The notes under the pieces: model-generated | The model's input: the letters and a program-made list of their open reading frames with translations, nothing else | What the model was told of the DNA's origin: nothing | The model's database searches: none | Part shown: positions 40,301-51,513 of the stretch, piece by piece | Layout of the letters: each line of letters begins with the position of its first letter | Numbering within the stretch: the first letter of the stretch is position 1 | Origin: Rhizophagus clarus | Taxonomy: Eukaryota > Glomeromycota > Glomeromycetes > Glomerales > Glomeraceae | Assembly: GCA_015698045.1 (NCBI GenBank) | Contig: BLAL01000228.1 | Location: forward strand, 1,415,001 to 1,479,000 | Reading direction: 5' to 3' | Length of the DNA stretch: 64,000 nt | Translations under genes and position numbers: made by a program

Positions 40301-41860
40301 ATCATTCAGAATGTAAAGTATATGGGATATCTCAAAATCCAGATACAAAATACTATATCATCATCTTTAGTGATACTTATTGTGAAAAATGTAGTAAAAA
40401 ATATGAAAATATAAATATTAAATTGTGTTTATGTCAGTATGGTATTCAGTATAGTCAAAATGAAGTGGTTGACAAATTAATCCGAGAAATGCAAGTTAAA
40501 ATTAATTCACATGATGATATAATATTTGAATGGGTACCATATAGTCTATTTGATAATATTAGAGAAGTAGGCAAAGGTGGCTTTGCGACGGTATATTCAG
40601 CAATTTGGAGGAATGGTCCGTTGTATTATGATAATAACAAACGTGAATATGCAAGAATTCAGGATAAAATAATTGCTTTGAAATGCTTACATGACTCACA
40701 AAATATCTCGGATAAGTTTTTAAATGAGGCATAAAATTTTTCAAAGTTATAATTTATTAATTTATTAATTATTATCCTAATGATGGTAATTTTATATTTA
40801 TTAGGTCAAAGCATATTCAGTTAGTAAATATGGTAGCTATATTAATAACAATATTCTTAAAATTTATGGAATATCTCAAAATCCAAATACAAAAGATTAT
40901 TTAATGATTCTTGATTAATCATTGGACAAATAAGAATTACAAAAATTTTGATTGGTCATATAAATTAACAACATTATGGAATATTGTTAAAGGTCTTAAC
41001 GAAATTCATCAAAAGCAAATGGTTCATAATGATTTTCATACAGGAAATATATTATTAAATGTTTTATATGTTAACAATATAAATGATAATAGTATCTATA
41101 TATCAGATATGGGATTATGTGGAAAAGTTGATGATATTAATCAAAATAGTATATATGGAGTCATGCCTTATGTAGCTCCTGAAATATTAAAAGGAAAACT
41201 TTATACTCAAGCAGCTGATATATATAGCTTTGGTATGATTATGTATTATGTAGCTACCGGAAAACAACCTTTTTCCAAATGTGCACATGATCAATATTTA
41301 GCATTAAATATCTGTAATGGTATTAGACCTGAAATAAATGAACCAGAAGTACCAAAATGTTACGGTAATTTAATGAAAAAGTGTTGGGATTCAAATTCAG
41401 ATAACAGACCAAAAGTATCAGAAATTCTTGAATCAATTGATCTATTTTTTTGTTCATATAAGTATGAAAGATTTACTTTTAAACGATTTATGAAAATTAA
41501 AAAAGAACAACAACATTATGAAATTGAAAACTAATTCAAAGAAGCAGAAGAATACAGAAAATCACATCTCACTTCATTTGATGACAATGAACGGTTAACT
41601 ACCCATCCACAAGCTTTTTATACATCACGGTTACTTAATCCATATACAAAAGATCTTCCAAAAGATGATAATCCAAAAGATGATAATATTTGCAATAATT
41701 CATTAGAAGTTATTGACTTTACAGAGTAAGAACTATTTAATTTTTTTTTTATGTTTACACTTTATAATTATGTTAATTAAATTATAATTTTTTTTTTTTT
41801 TGTAGGTTGTGATGATGAATATACTGAATATACTGAAGAGATTTAGAAAATCAATTTAAT
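37358..41860 (+). pseudogene. Protein-kinase-like gene with seven tandem N-lobe/zinc-knuckle exons
   Basis: Exons 37358-37768, 37830-38222, 38284-38712, 38795-39223, 39293-39709, 39772-40218 and 40294-40728 are all phase 0 and each encodes the same module. The module has a hinge-like YGISQNPDTKxY segment (absent in the first), a CxxC...WCxxC knuckle, NWTSGNEKIDNLI, FEWIPYxQFxxIKE, a degenerate or intact glycine-rich loop, and a VxLK strand. Only the last unit keeps a proper loop (VGKGGFATVYSAIW). From 40805 follows the end of the N-lobe. Then comes the C-lobe (40911-41534), with HNDFHTGN (catalytic Asp), DMG in place of DFG, and APE. Lesions: TAA at 38115-38117 in unit 2; GC instead of GT at the donor after unit 7; a deletion with frame loss near 40912; TAA at 41532-41534, after which the family's C-terminal tail continues to about 41705. 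As a kinase it looks dead; the repeats stay remarkably open. Confidence 0.75.
37830..40728 (+). repeat. Tandemly amplified exon-intron unit (about 450-520 bp)
   Basis: Six complete exon+intron periods follow the first partial one. Exons are 393, 429, 429, 417, 447 and 435 nt and introns 60-85 nt. Introns 1 and 2 (37769-37829 and 38223-38283) are nearly identical, including GTATGTAAATTTATTAAACT, so units 1-2-3 share a recent duplication; later units are more diverged. All exon lengths are multiples of three. Confidence 0.85.
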
Positions 41861-42817
41861 ACTGATATGAAAGTTGAAATTAGCTAATAGTTATATACTT
41901 TTTTCTATAAGTGATATCGATTCTGATTAACTCTATTATTAAGTTTAACACTTTATTTCATATTTAATTTTCGTTTATTTTATTTATATATTCATTTATT
42001 GCTCGGCACTGATTATAGAGTAATGTAACTTTGTTCTTACGTAAATAAAGTCAGTTTGTAATTGAGCAAAATAGCTTCAAAATTTTAAATCGATTAGAAA
42101 TTTGGTTAAAATTTACAACTATAGATTTATAAATTTAGTAAATTTCATAATGCGATTTCACCGTTTGGAATGAAAAAAAACCCATACTCGACCAGAGTCT
42201 TTTTACTGATGCCGAGTTAACACAGATCCCATATAAATGAAGAACAAAACACGATAGTTTGAGTTCTTGTCCTTTTGCTAAATCCAAAAATTTATTATAT
42301 ATCTTAGCTTAGTACTATCTATTATAATATATTTATAAACATTTATTCTAATATTTTAATGTCATAAGTCTAAAAATATGTCAAAGAATAACAGGATTGT
42401 TGAAATCACTTTATTGATAGTTTTCGCCTGGATTCTTGGAACTCGATTTAATTCTTTAATATGAACTTAATATGTAACTTGTGTTTTCCGTTAGAATATC
42501 TCAGTAATGTTAGATATGTACTTGCTTGTTGAAGATATTAAGTTCTAAAATAACTTTTTGGGTTTGTGATTAAATTTGCCTCTTACTGTATCTTAATTAA
42601 TAATATTTGTTAGTATTTTTTAAGAAAAAACTGAACACGCTCAACAACTTTAGAATGTAACTACAAAATAAATTTTATTAGGATAAGTATTTAAGTAAAT
42701 AGTGCTGATTAAATCAATAGGTTATTGTTATAAATATATTCTTAACATTCTGTAACGGAATTTACTATTCTGACTAAAAAAAAAATGTTGTAGATGTTTA
42801 CGGTTTAAATTATATAA
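41861..42817. other. Spacer between two convergent kinase loci
   Basis: AT-rich, no ORF or element recognised. It contains the 3' ends of the two convergent kinase loci. Confidence 0.5.
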
Positions 42818-45160
42818 TCAGAATTCAGGAATTTCTAATTCTTCCTGCTCCTTCGAATGAAGGTTTGCAAAATTATACGCTTCATAATCGTCTATATATT
42901 TTTAAAGATAATTGTTATTTTGATAAAGCTGAAATATGACATTTTTAGGAATAATTTAATTTACTCACTATGATCGTCTCCAATGTAACTTCTTTGTATA
43001 TATCGAACTATAACTTCATTATAATCACAATTTACTATTTCACGTAAATTGCAAAAAAATAAAAAGATTAAATTATTTGTTAATGATGAAATAAATCTTC
43101 ATTAATTGTTAAAATTAGAATTATTTAGTCACCTTTATTATTGTTTAATTTTATTTTTTTAGATTTAGGTTTGTCTTCCATTATGGAGAATAAACAATAA
43201 ATTGTCATAATATTAAATAAATAAATAGCCAAAATAGTTTTTCATTTTCTACATGTTAATTTATTTATTAAATTCAAACCCTTACCAATTAACTTTAAGG
43301 AATTTTTCAGTTCAGATTCAGGCGCTTGTTTAGATGTAATAGCTTAAAATAAATAAAATTAGTAAAAATTTTTATAATTTAAATCAATAAATACATACTT
43401 TCTGGGATACTAAGATTGAGTTGCACACTTTGATACGCTAATAAATATAAAACAAACAATTAGATTACATTTATTTTAATTATGTCATATAAGTTACGTA
43501 ATTATTACCTTCTTGTTCTTCTGTAATTATTAAAAATGAAATAAAGTTAATTCACAAATTAGAATAATATAAGAAAGCAAAATTAATAAATTACAGTACC
43601 TTCAGTAGCATTTCTTGGTTCCGATAAAATTTTAAAATTATATATCTTACTATTAAAATTCTCAACCAAAGAATTAGTAGTACTAGAGCTTATGCTAGAA
43701 CTTGTATTTAATTGAACGTTATTTAAAATTTTGTTATTATTAATTTGTTTTCCACTTTCTTCATTTTGATAAAATGTTGTACTAATTTCTCTCATTTTTC
43801 GTAAAAGCGTACTGACATTAGGTCTCTTTCCTGGATCAGCATCCCAACATTGTATCATTAAATTTTTATATTCTAAAGGAACGTCCAATGGTATTTTTGG
43901 CCTCATACCGTTTACAATGTTCATTGCGAGATCATAATCCTTATGTCTATTAAAATAAAAAGGTGACCGACCGGTCGAGATTTCCCACATAAGCATCGAG
44001 ACACTATAAATATCAGATGCAAAAGTAAATCCTTTTCCAATAATTACTTCTGGTGCCATATAAGGAAGATTACCATAAATAGATCCTGGTGGTTTATTAA
44101 TAGGACCACAAAACCCGAGATCGCTAATATACCAATAGTTATTATATTGTGAATACAATACATTTCCGGAATGCAAATCTCTGTGAACCACATTCTCGTT
44201 ATGAATACTATTAAGCGCATCAATTATTTTTATTGTAATCAAAATCTTTTCTTTCCAAGTAAGTTCTTTAAAATTTTGTTGTAAATATTTTCTTAAATCC
44301 ATATCTAATAAAGACATTACAAGAAAATGAGCATCATTCAGTGGATTTCGTGTTATACCATAACATAATGCCACTTCTATCCATTTTATACATATATTCA
44401 AATGTAATGTTGCCTATATACAGTATAAATGTTATTTTTTTTTTTACAACAATTAAGTAGTTAATCATTTATGATTTTTAGGATCACATACCTCTTCAAA
44501 CCAACTTCTGTTTGCACTTTCGATGTTTTCTAATTTTTTAAGAATCACTTTATGTTTACCTGATCTTACTAATTTTTTTTCTTTGGTATCCCATTTAATA
44601 TATCTTCCCTTCGCCCATTCAGCTACATAAATTTCAGAACATCCACCTTTTGTTAAATACCTAACATTATGTAAATGATTATATGATATCCATTCAACTA
44701 CTAAAACTGGAAAAAATGTTTTCTCTTGACATTTCCGTATTAAAATATCAATATTATCATTTCCAGATGACCAATTTGGGAAATCCTCTTTTAGATAGTT
44801 TTGAATACAATACTCACAATAGAATGTTGCTAAACATTCTTTTTCACAATTCTCGCACAATCTTTTTGTTCCTTCATTAAAAAGTATTTTGAGATAATCA
44901 TAACCTTCTTCTAACCTTTTTATCGTTACCGACTTTTCATCTTTCGTAAGAGTTTTATCGTCTAAAATTATTTTTTTTCTAAATTGATGTTGTTCGTTTA
45001 ATTTAATAGCATAATCTGTTAATGTAAATGCTCTATAAAGAGCAGCATGAATTACTTCTTTACGAGTAGTAGTAATTTCAGTGTTGTATTTGGTGAAATA
45101 CCAATCGGTATCCATTATATTACGGATCTTAGAAATATAAAGAAAATTATCGTTGTTCAT
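42818..45160 (-). CDS. Zinc-knuckle protein kinase, intact
   Basis: Eight exons on the minus strand: 44492-45160, 43600-44413, 43509-43520 (12 nt), 43399-43437, 43286-43342, 43133-43174, 42969-43034 and 42818-42891. They give 590 residues. An N-terminal helical part (about 1-100) is followed by a Cys cluster (C102xxC105...C115xxC118), the family segment NWSSGNDNIDILI, and a kinase domain from about 165. This has the loop LTKGGCSEIYVAEW, Lys208 in VILK, HRDLHSGN with Asp302, DLG (321-323) for DFG, APE (343-345), DIYSVSMLMWEI and a conserved Arg in KRPNVSTLL. All catalytic residues are present, so it is probably active on Ser/Thr or Tyr. The small 3' exons encode a Lys/Glu-rich tail ending LEIPEF. 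Such TKL-like kinases are hugely expanded in AM fungi; their substrates are unknown. Alternative: reading through the donor at 43599 would end the protein at 43583. Confidence 0.83.
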
Positions 45161-47170
45161 AATTATTCAGTTAATAAAAAATTCTTTAATCAGTTTTATA
45201 TTGAAAAACTATTTTTTATCGGAAAATTCTATCAAGAAGCTAGAACAACGAAATGATCGGCCTAATGCAGTTACTTTGTTTTAATTATACGAGACAAGGA
45301 AAATAATAAATTGGAACAAACAAAATTATTTATTTAAAAAAAAAAAATTTCACTTTGCATAGTTACGACATTTATATATATAGAAAACAAAAGAAAATGA
45401 CGGAATAAAGTTTTTACAAAAAATCATCTGATTCAGTTACACACGAGCTTGAGTATGAAATTTCAGTGATAATGCTCTACAAAGAATTGATTTTAGATCA
45501 ATAAAGTCTAAAATTAATCAAATATAAAGTTTACAGTATAGGGCTGACTTACTTTATAATATCAGTGATTTCTACTGTAATATTATTTACAACATCACCG
45601 TATTCTTGAAGATTTTTTGTAAAATGATGATTAAGTAATCAAGATATATGAATAGCTCATGCGTTCATCACGATAAGAAAGACGTGATATTCTGTATTCT
45701 TCATTTCTTTAAATTGCCATTCAACTCCATAATATTGTCGCTCTTTTTCAATCCTATATAGTTCTTGAAGATGGTCCATTATATTATACTAGTCAGTAAA
45801 TACAATTAATTTAAAAATTTTAATTGTTTTCAGATTTTTATTTTTTTTTTTATTTTTATTTTTTTTTAGGAACGGACTTTTGACTTTTAAACTTTGGACT
45901 AATGGTGGTTTTTTTTTTCTTTTTTGTGTTGATTTTGAGTTAGATTAAGTTAGATTAATGTTCCTTTTCTTCTCTTTTTTTAGGATATTTCTCGGCTTTA
46001 AGCTTCAGATTGTGAGTATAGTGATTGTGTAGAATTTCGTAAATCTGAAGTGATTGATTGATCTTCATTTCCATCAGAAACTTTTTGAGTCGCCAAATTT
46101 TACTGGTGAAAATAAAATTTTATTGTTGATTACGTAATAAATGAGAAGTGTAATCGATAAGATGTTTCCATTCGAAAAAAGACCCAAATAAATCCTGGAA
46201 GATATCAATTTATTAGTTTCATTGATTCCTCATACACGGTTGGCTTGTTCGATAATATCAGTCTCCCTCACGTAGGACAATATTTGTGCACAATGCATTG
46301 TTTTACTTAGAGTATGCCAAAGATGATCAATGAAAGTTAATACAAACAATAATTATATAGTTCATTGCAGTTGCGAAAATAAAAAGTGTTTATATCAATT
46401 CCTGATATGATTATCTGTAAAATATTTCTATATGCTCTATGTAAATTATATATCTTGCGTTGGAATAAGAGTAACTACTCGGCTTGTACATCTGATATCA
46501 AATTCTTTGCAATAAAAAAAAGAATCTTCCAAATGAATGATAATATCCGATAAATTGAGTGTGTCCTATACTTCTATTTTTTCTAATGGAATAATCCCTC
46601 TTGATAGGGCGTAGCTGTATTTTGCAAGCAACTGAAGGTATGCAATGAGTTTTTGTTATGATAATAAATTAATAGATGATTCTCTCATAGATACATACAG
46701 TACTCATATGATTTGGCAGCCGAATTAATCATATGATTACTTGTACTATACACTGAAATTCTAGGATTTGTCATTGATGTCTGTAGTCGAATTATAATTT
46801 GCTCACGTTGTCCACTGAGCCTACGCTCATAGATGTAAAGCCTACGAAGTAAATTTTTACTTGTGTTCTCTTAATGTGGTAGGATGTTAACATGGTGTAA
46901 GATTTTATTATTCTATACAAAAACGTTAATCCTTGATAGATGTATCTCGATTTATATTCCAGGATTATGAGTCGTACCTTATGTTAGAGTAATAGAATAT
47001 GTGTAAAAATAATTTCATTCGAAAATTAATCAATTAATTCCAATGCGTCAAGTTCCTCATGTAAATAATAACGTTTTTTTATTGATAATGCACTATAAAA
47101 ATGTGAACTGTTTATACAATCTAGTATTTTAATATAGCTATTAGTGTTTAATTTCAATGACATCGATTTT
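45161..47170. other. AT-rich spacer, no gene seen
   Basis: No supported gene. The first 200 bases are the promoter side of the minus-strand kinase. T-rich stretches occur at 45840-45870 and 45910-45930. Confidence 0.5.
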
Positions 47171-47184
47171 ATAAAACTTTCCCC

Positions 47185-47395
47185 AATTGACCATCAATTG
47201 ACCATCAAATCGACCATCAATCAACCATCAATCGACCATCGATCCTGCCCGATTGGTGGTGGCTGATTGGTGTCAGATTTTAGCAGAAATCAACTATCAA
47301 TTGGGCTGCCTGATTGGTATCAACTTGAATAAATCAGGCATCAATCAGGCATCAATCAGATACCCGATTGGTACCTGATTAGTGCCTGATTTGAC
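47185..47395. repeat. Degenerate short repeats (ATCAAT / ATTGGT words) in both orientations
   Basis: A run of GACCATCAATT-type words (47187-47243) passes into GATTGGTGxx and ATCAGGCATCA words (47245-47395), so the array reads on both strands. It may be the terminal or subterminal repeat of an unidentified element. No target duplication was found. Confidence 0.6.
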
Positions 47396-47852
47396 ATATT
47401 TCGACCTATGCCATATTTGCCCAAGAGTATTTGAAAAAATCGAAAAACAAAATCCAGAAATAAGTGTAAATGTCTGGGAATGGAGTGAGATAAAGCAAAC
47501 ACCCAAATGTGTAATATATAGTAAAAATCATGAATGGAAACATAATATTCATTTAATCGCACTATCAGAAACCGTAGACGAGGTCACAGACTTTAAGATT
47601 AAGCATCACTACATCTGCTGGGTAAAGAGTATTAACAGACTGTTATATGGGGATACAGCCCACAAAGGAAAAAAACATTTTTGCAATAAATGCGCACTAA
47701 CATTTCCTTATAAGGAGAGGCTTGATATGCACCGTACATGGTGTTATGGAATGGACAATACGCCACAAAGAGCACTCCCAGAATCTGATTATATGAACAA
47801 AGCAGACAAAATGAAGGGAGAAAATGGATTTGTTGATTGTTTAAATTGGTGA
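47382..47852 (+). mobile_element. Virus-like element fossil (Polinton-type polymerase region), fragment
   Basis: A fragment of about 470 bp resembles the segment ahead of the family-B polymerase domain in Polinton/adintovirus-like elements: VNVWEWSE, HNIHLIAL, HYICWVKSINRLL and a C2H2-like CNKCALTFPYKERLDMH. The rest of the element is not recognisable nearby, so it is a broken partial copy. Its age is uncertain. The assignment is from remembered family patterns. Confidence 0.45.
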
Positions 47853-47859
47853 ACAACAG

Positions 47860-49240
47860 GAGGACGACTGCGGGGAAAAAAATAAGTGGATGGCAGATAT
47901 CAGACTATGAGTGGACAGCATGAAAATAACGTGAACGCCTGCGAAGAATATGAGTGGACCACATAACGTGGGCAACTGCGGAGAAGAATATTAGTGGACC
48001 ACAGAAGAAGAACACATGATACTCTACACTGATCGTCTTACCACTCAACCATACTTATAGAGGAAGTTCTAGAAACCTAGGTTGCTGGACTCAGAGTGTC
48101 ACATGAATAAATACTAGAGTATCATTCAGAGACTGCACGTTATTTATTTTCACGTGACTATATTAACTGCAGAGAAGGAATATGTGGGCAGCAGACACTG
48201 TTCTTCGCAATTGCCTACACATTACTCCATGACATCCACTTATACCACCACAATTACCTGAGCGTCTTGCCACTCTATTACGACTTATTCATAACGTATA
48301 AATATTGTTCATTTATTCTTCTCCATGTTCTCTTCTATGTTAATATCTGCAGTCAATGCCCGCAGTTGATATCCATGGGATACTATGTATCTGTTGTTCA
48401 TGTTATTCTTCTTGTCCACTAATATTCTCCACAGCATCCACTAACATTGTCCCCATTATTTCTCATATTGACTGCGTCATCATCCACTTCTCCCATATTG
48501 CACATGTTATCATCTAAATCCAATATTTGTGTAGTACTTATTTCTGTAATGCGTAGCAATATATATTGGAGAAGAAAATATATGGACCACAGGGAGTAAC
48601 ATGGTTTCCTGAATGATTATCTAGGTGTCGTGGGTTCTTTATCGTCCCCATTGATCCCATTAATTAACAAGTCAATAACAATGGAGGACTGTGAAAAAAT
48701 CTGTATATTTTTTGAACGAAGCAAAGAAAAAATATAGTCATCGTTATCAGAATGTAACAATTGTTATCAACCAATTATATACACCGTTGTAGAAGAATAT
48801 ATGTGGTCAATCTTATGAAATATGTAACGGCATTACATTTCTAAAAATGCTCCAGGTCATCTAATATATACACTTTTTGTAGAAGAAAATGTGGATATCT
48901 ACTGCAGAATTGATTGTTAGTAGACAACATGAAAAACCATGAATAAAATTCACGTGTCCATTTCAATTTGAAATACAGATCACTTTTGCCAAGAAATTTT
49001 TTGTAACGATGAAGTACATATTATTGTAATATGTTGGTAGCTAGTGATAATGCATATATTTCGCATGAGTGTAAATTTAGGAATCGGTTGTAGAGAAGAT
49101 TATAAGAGGACTGCGGGAAGATTATAAGTAGATCGAAGGTTATCTACTCATGTTACTCTCTGCAGTCGTTCACGTTACTTCTCGTGTTAACCACTAATAT
49201 TCTTCTCTGCAGTCGTTCACGTTATTTTCTGCCAATTGAT
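47860..49240. repeat. Dispersed degenerate minisatellite, both orientations
   Basis: A word on the theme 'ctgcGGAGAAGAATATtAGTGGACCACataacGTGaac' recurs. It is forward at about 47895-48010, 48175-48195, 48570-48600, 48790-48815, 48885-48915 and 49085-49135, and reversed at about 48405-48445 and 49140-49235 (GCAGTCGTTCACGTTAnTTCT, CCACTAATATTCTTCTCTGC). Spacing is irregular, so it is not a simple tandem array. It has no ORF. Confidence 0.65.
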
Positions 49241-50593
49241 ATTATGTTATTTACGTCATCAAACACTAGTAATTTCCTGAAAGAAAAAGCACCTTCGCTT
49301 CACATGTTCGGAGTGTGAAATTAAAAGTCACATAATTCATAAATCAGAGGAGGGGATAATAAAACATGACGTACGGTGGTGTGAAAGTGATACTCGCGCA
49401 AATCATATGATTTTAAGATAAGTTGACGCCGATTTCATACATATGATCTGTACATGTTGAAGGTTTCCATATTTTATCGATTTTTGATTTTCATTTTGAT
49501 TTCGCTCAATTATTATCTAGAAAATATATTATTAATAAATTATTAGTCTATCTTGGGTTTGAATATAGTATATACAATCAAAGCGAAAATATAGTGCGAA
49601 CGAATATACATCTAAGTCTGAAAGTGAAATATTTAGATTCCTAGAAAAATATAATATCAGATATGGAATTATGTTAATTTAAATAATATTCTCTAAAGGT
49701 CAAAAGTGTATAAAAATTCTTGACTCTATTCTTAGTAAATTCTTAAGAATAAAGATGACAATCTCTGATATTAAATAATTTGCATACAAGATTACAAAAT
49801 GAATTCTTGGTTAGCATAATTTGTAACAGATCAGATGGATTGCGTTTTATAAAGATGAGAGTATATAGAGTTAGAAAATCTGCATCATGTATTACGAATA
49901 AACCCAATGTGGCTAAACAAATAAATATATATAGTATTATGTTGAAATTCATATAATTGAATGATTATGCAGTTATTTTCTTGCCGACCGAGGCGTAATA
50001 CGTAATTATGTTGTAAGCTGTAAACAACGAAAATATGTTATTATAATATTCATTACAAAAATTCTAAAAATCAGATGTAATCTTTTACGAAATGCAAGAA
50101 GTATAATAAGAAACAAAAATATCACTGCTGTCCTTTTGAATTTACTTCTGGAGTCATAATTTGAAAGTTCAAGGGTTCAAATTTAATCTCAATGAAGAAA
50201 AAAAAAAACAATAAAAAAAAAAGTTATTTACGCTCTTAAAAAATGAAGTAACAAAAAAAAAACCCTTTGCACTTACCTTCAAAGTCATGTTTCGAAAGCC
50301 CAAGAGTTCAAATTCATTCCGAAAAGAAAAATAAAAACATTTGTTATATTCTCATTTCGGAAGTTCAATTCCTACAAGAAAAGAAATGGAAAAGAAAGTT
50401 AGTTACATCCTTAATAAAATAAGATAGGACGTTAAATTACGCAATCTACAATACAATTAGTTGCAACCGTTAAAACTAGTTAGAAAATTGTGGCAAAATA
50501 GTTTTACGACTATTACGGCATGCAACACTATATCAGATTCAGTTCAAGTGCTCAACACACAATACGGATGTGGATGATCGTTTTATAATTGTT
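49241..50593. other. Spacer with a small two-copy repeat
   Basis: About 50140-50215 and 50265-50340 are two diverged copies of a stretch running from 'gnacttncttc..aGTCAT' to 'GTTCAAATT'. A 69-residue minus-strand ORF at 49743-49952 begins with a hydrophobic, signal-like stretch but has no other support. Confidence 0.4.
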
Positions 50594-51260
50594 ACCGTAA
50601 TTAGGGATTGGAATCGATTCTATCAAAATCGAATTAATCGAAAATCGAATCGTCTGAATAGAATCGATTAATCGAATCTAAAAATCGAATCTCAACAAAT
50701 CAATTATTTTGATATTATGGCGCAGCGAAAATAATCATGCCATTTCTATAACTGTACTTTGATAAAAAAAATCCCATCAAATTACTAAAAACGTGGATAA
50801 AATTAAAGATTCTGCACTTGAACAATTCTGGCCGATACTATAATGCCGGTCAGAATTATGAATTAATGCGACCAATAAAAATTTTCCATTTTTATCTAAA
50901 ACAATATATTATTTAATTAGAATAGAATTGGTATATTACAATTTATTATAATAATAATTTATAATATTGTCGTACTGTTTGGCCTAAAAACTGAATTTAA
51001 TTTTAATTGTTAATCATTTAAATCTAACTTAATAAAGCAATATCTCATAATTTCATGACGACCTACATCTGAACCAGGTTCGGATGATATTGTACATATT
51101 AGAAAATCACATTGCAATATTATATTAATTCGATTAGATTCGATTAATCGAAATCGAAAATCGAATCCACGAATCGAAACTTGGATACGATTAATCGAAT
51201 TTTTAATCGATTCTTGAGATTCGATTTTCGATTGAATCGATTCCAATCCCTAACCGTAAT
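50594..51260. mobile_element. hAT-type MITE with 8-bp target duplication
   Basis: The element at 50602-51252 (651 bp) has inverted ends of 20 bp, TAGGGATTGGAATCGATTCT and its near-exact inverse GAATCGATTCCAATCCCTA. Direct 8-bp repeats ACCGTAAT lie at 50594-50601 and 51253-51260. Many GATTCGATT/AATCGAATC words fill both ends. No transposase is encoded. The target duplication is perfect, implying a fairly young insertion. Confidence 0.9.
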
Positions 51261-51513
51261 ACATATATACATTAATTTACAAGACCATTGTTATTACAAT
51301 TTGAAAATTCTTAAAAAAGTGATATAAAGGCTAAAGACATATTTTCCTCATATTACAATGATATAAAATATTTATATTCGTTGTAAAACAACGGTGGGAA
51401 AATTTTAGTAGAGATCGACATAAATAGTGTTTATCTGGTCATTATTTTGAAATACATTTCTTTCTTTTTTAATATTTTTTTTTTTAAAAAAAAAAAGAAT
51501 AAAATTTTACAAA

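Noticed and set aside
45640-45780. Minus-strand patch thought to be a kinase C-terminal tail
   Set aside because: The translated words did not match the tails seen at 41.5-41.7 kb or 42.8-43.5 kb.
49743-49952. Possible second small secreted protein (hydrophobic N-terminus, minus strand)
   Set aside because: The signal-like segment has Asp and His close behind it, the rest is unremarkable, and in such AT-rich DNA hydrophobic N-termini arise by chance.
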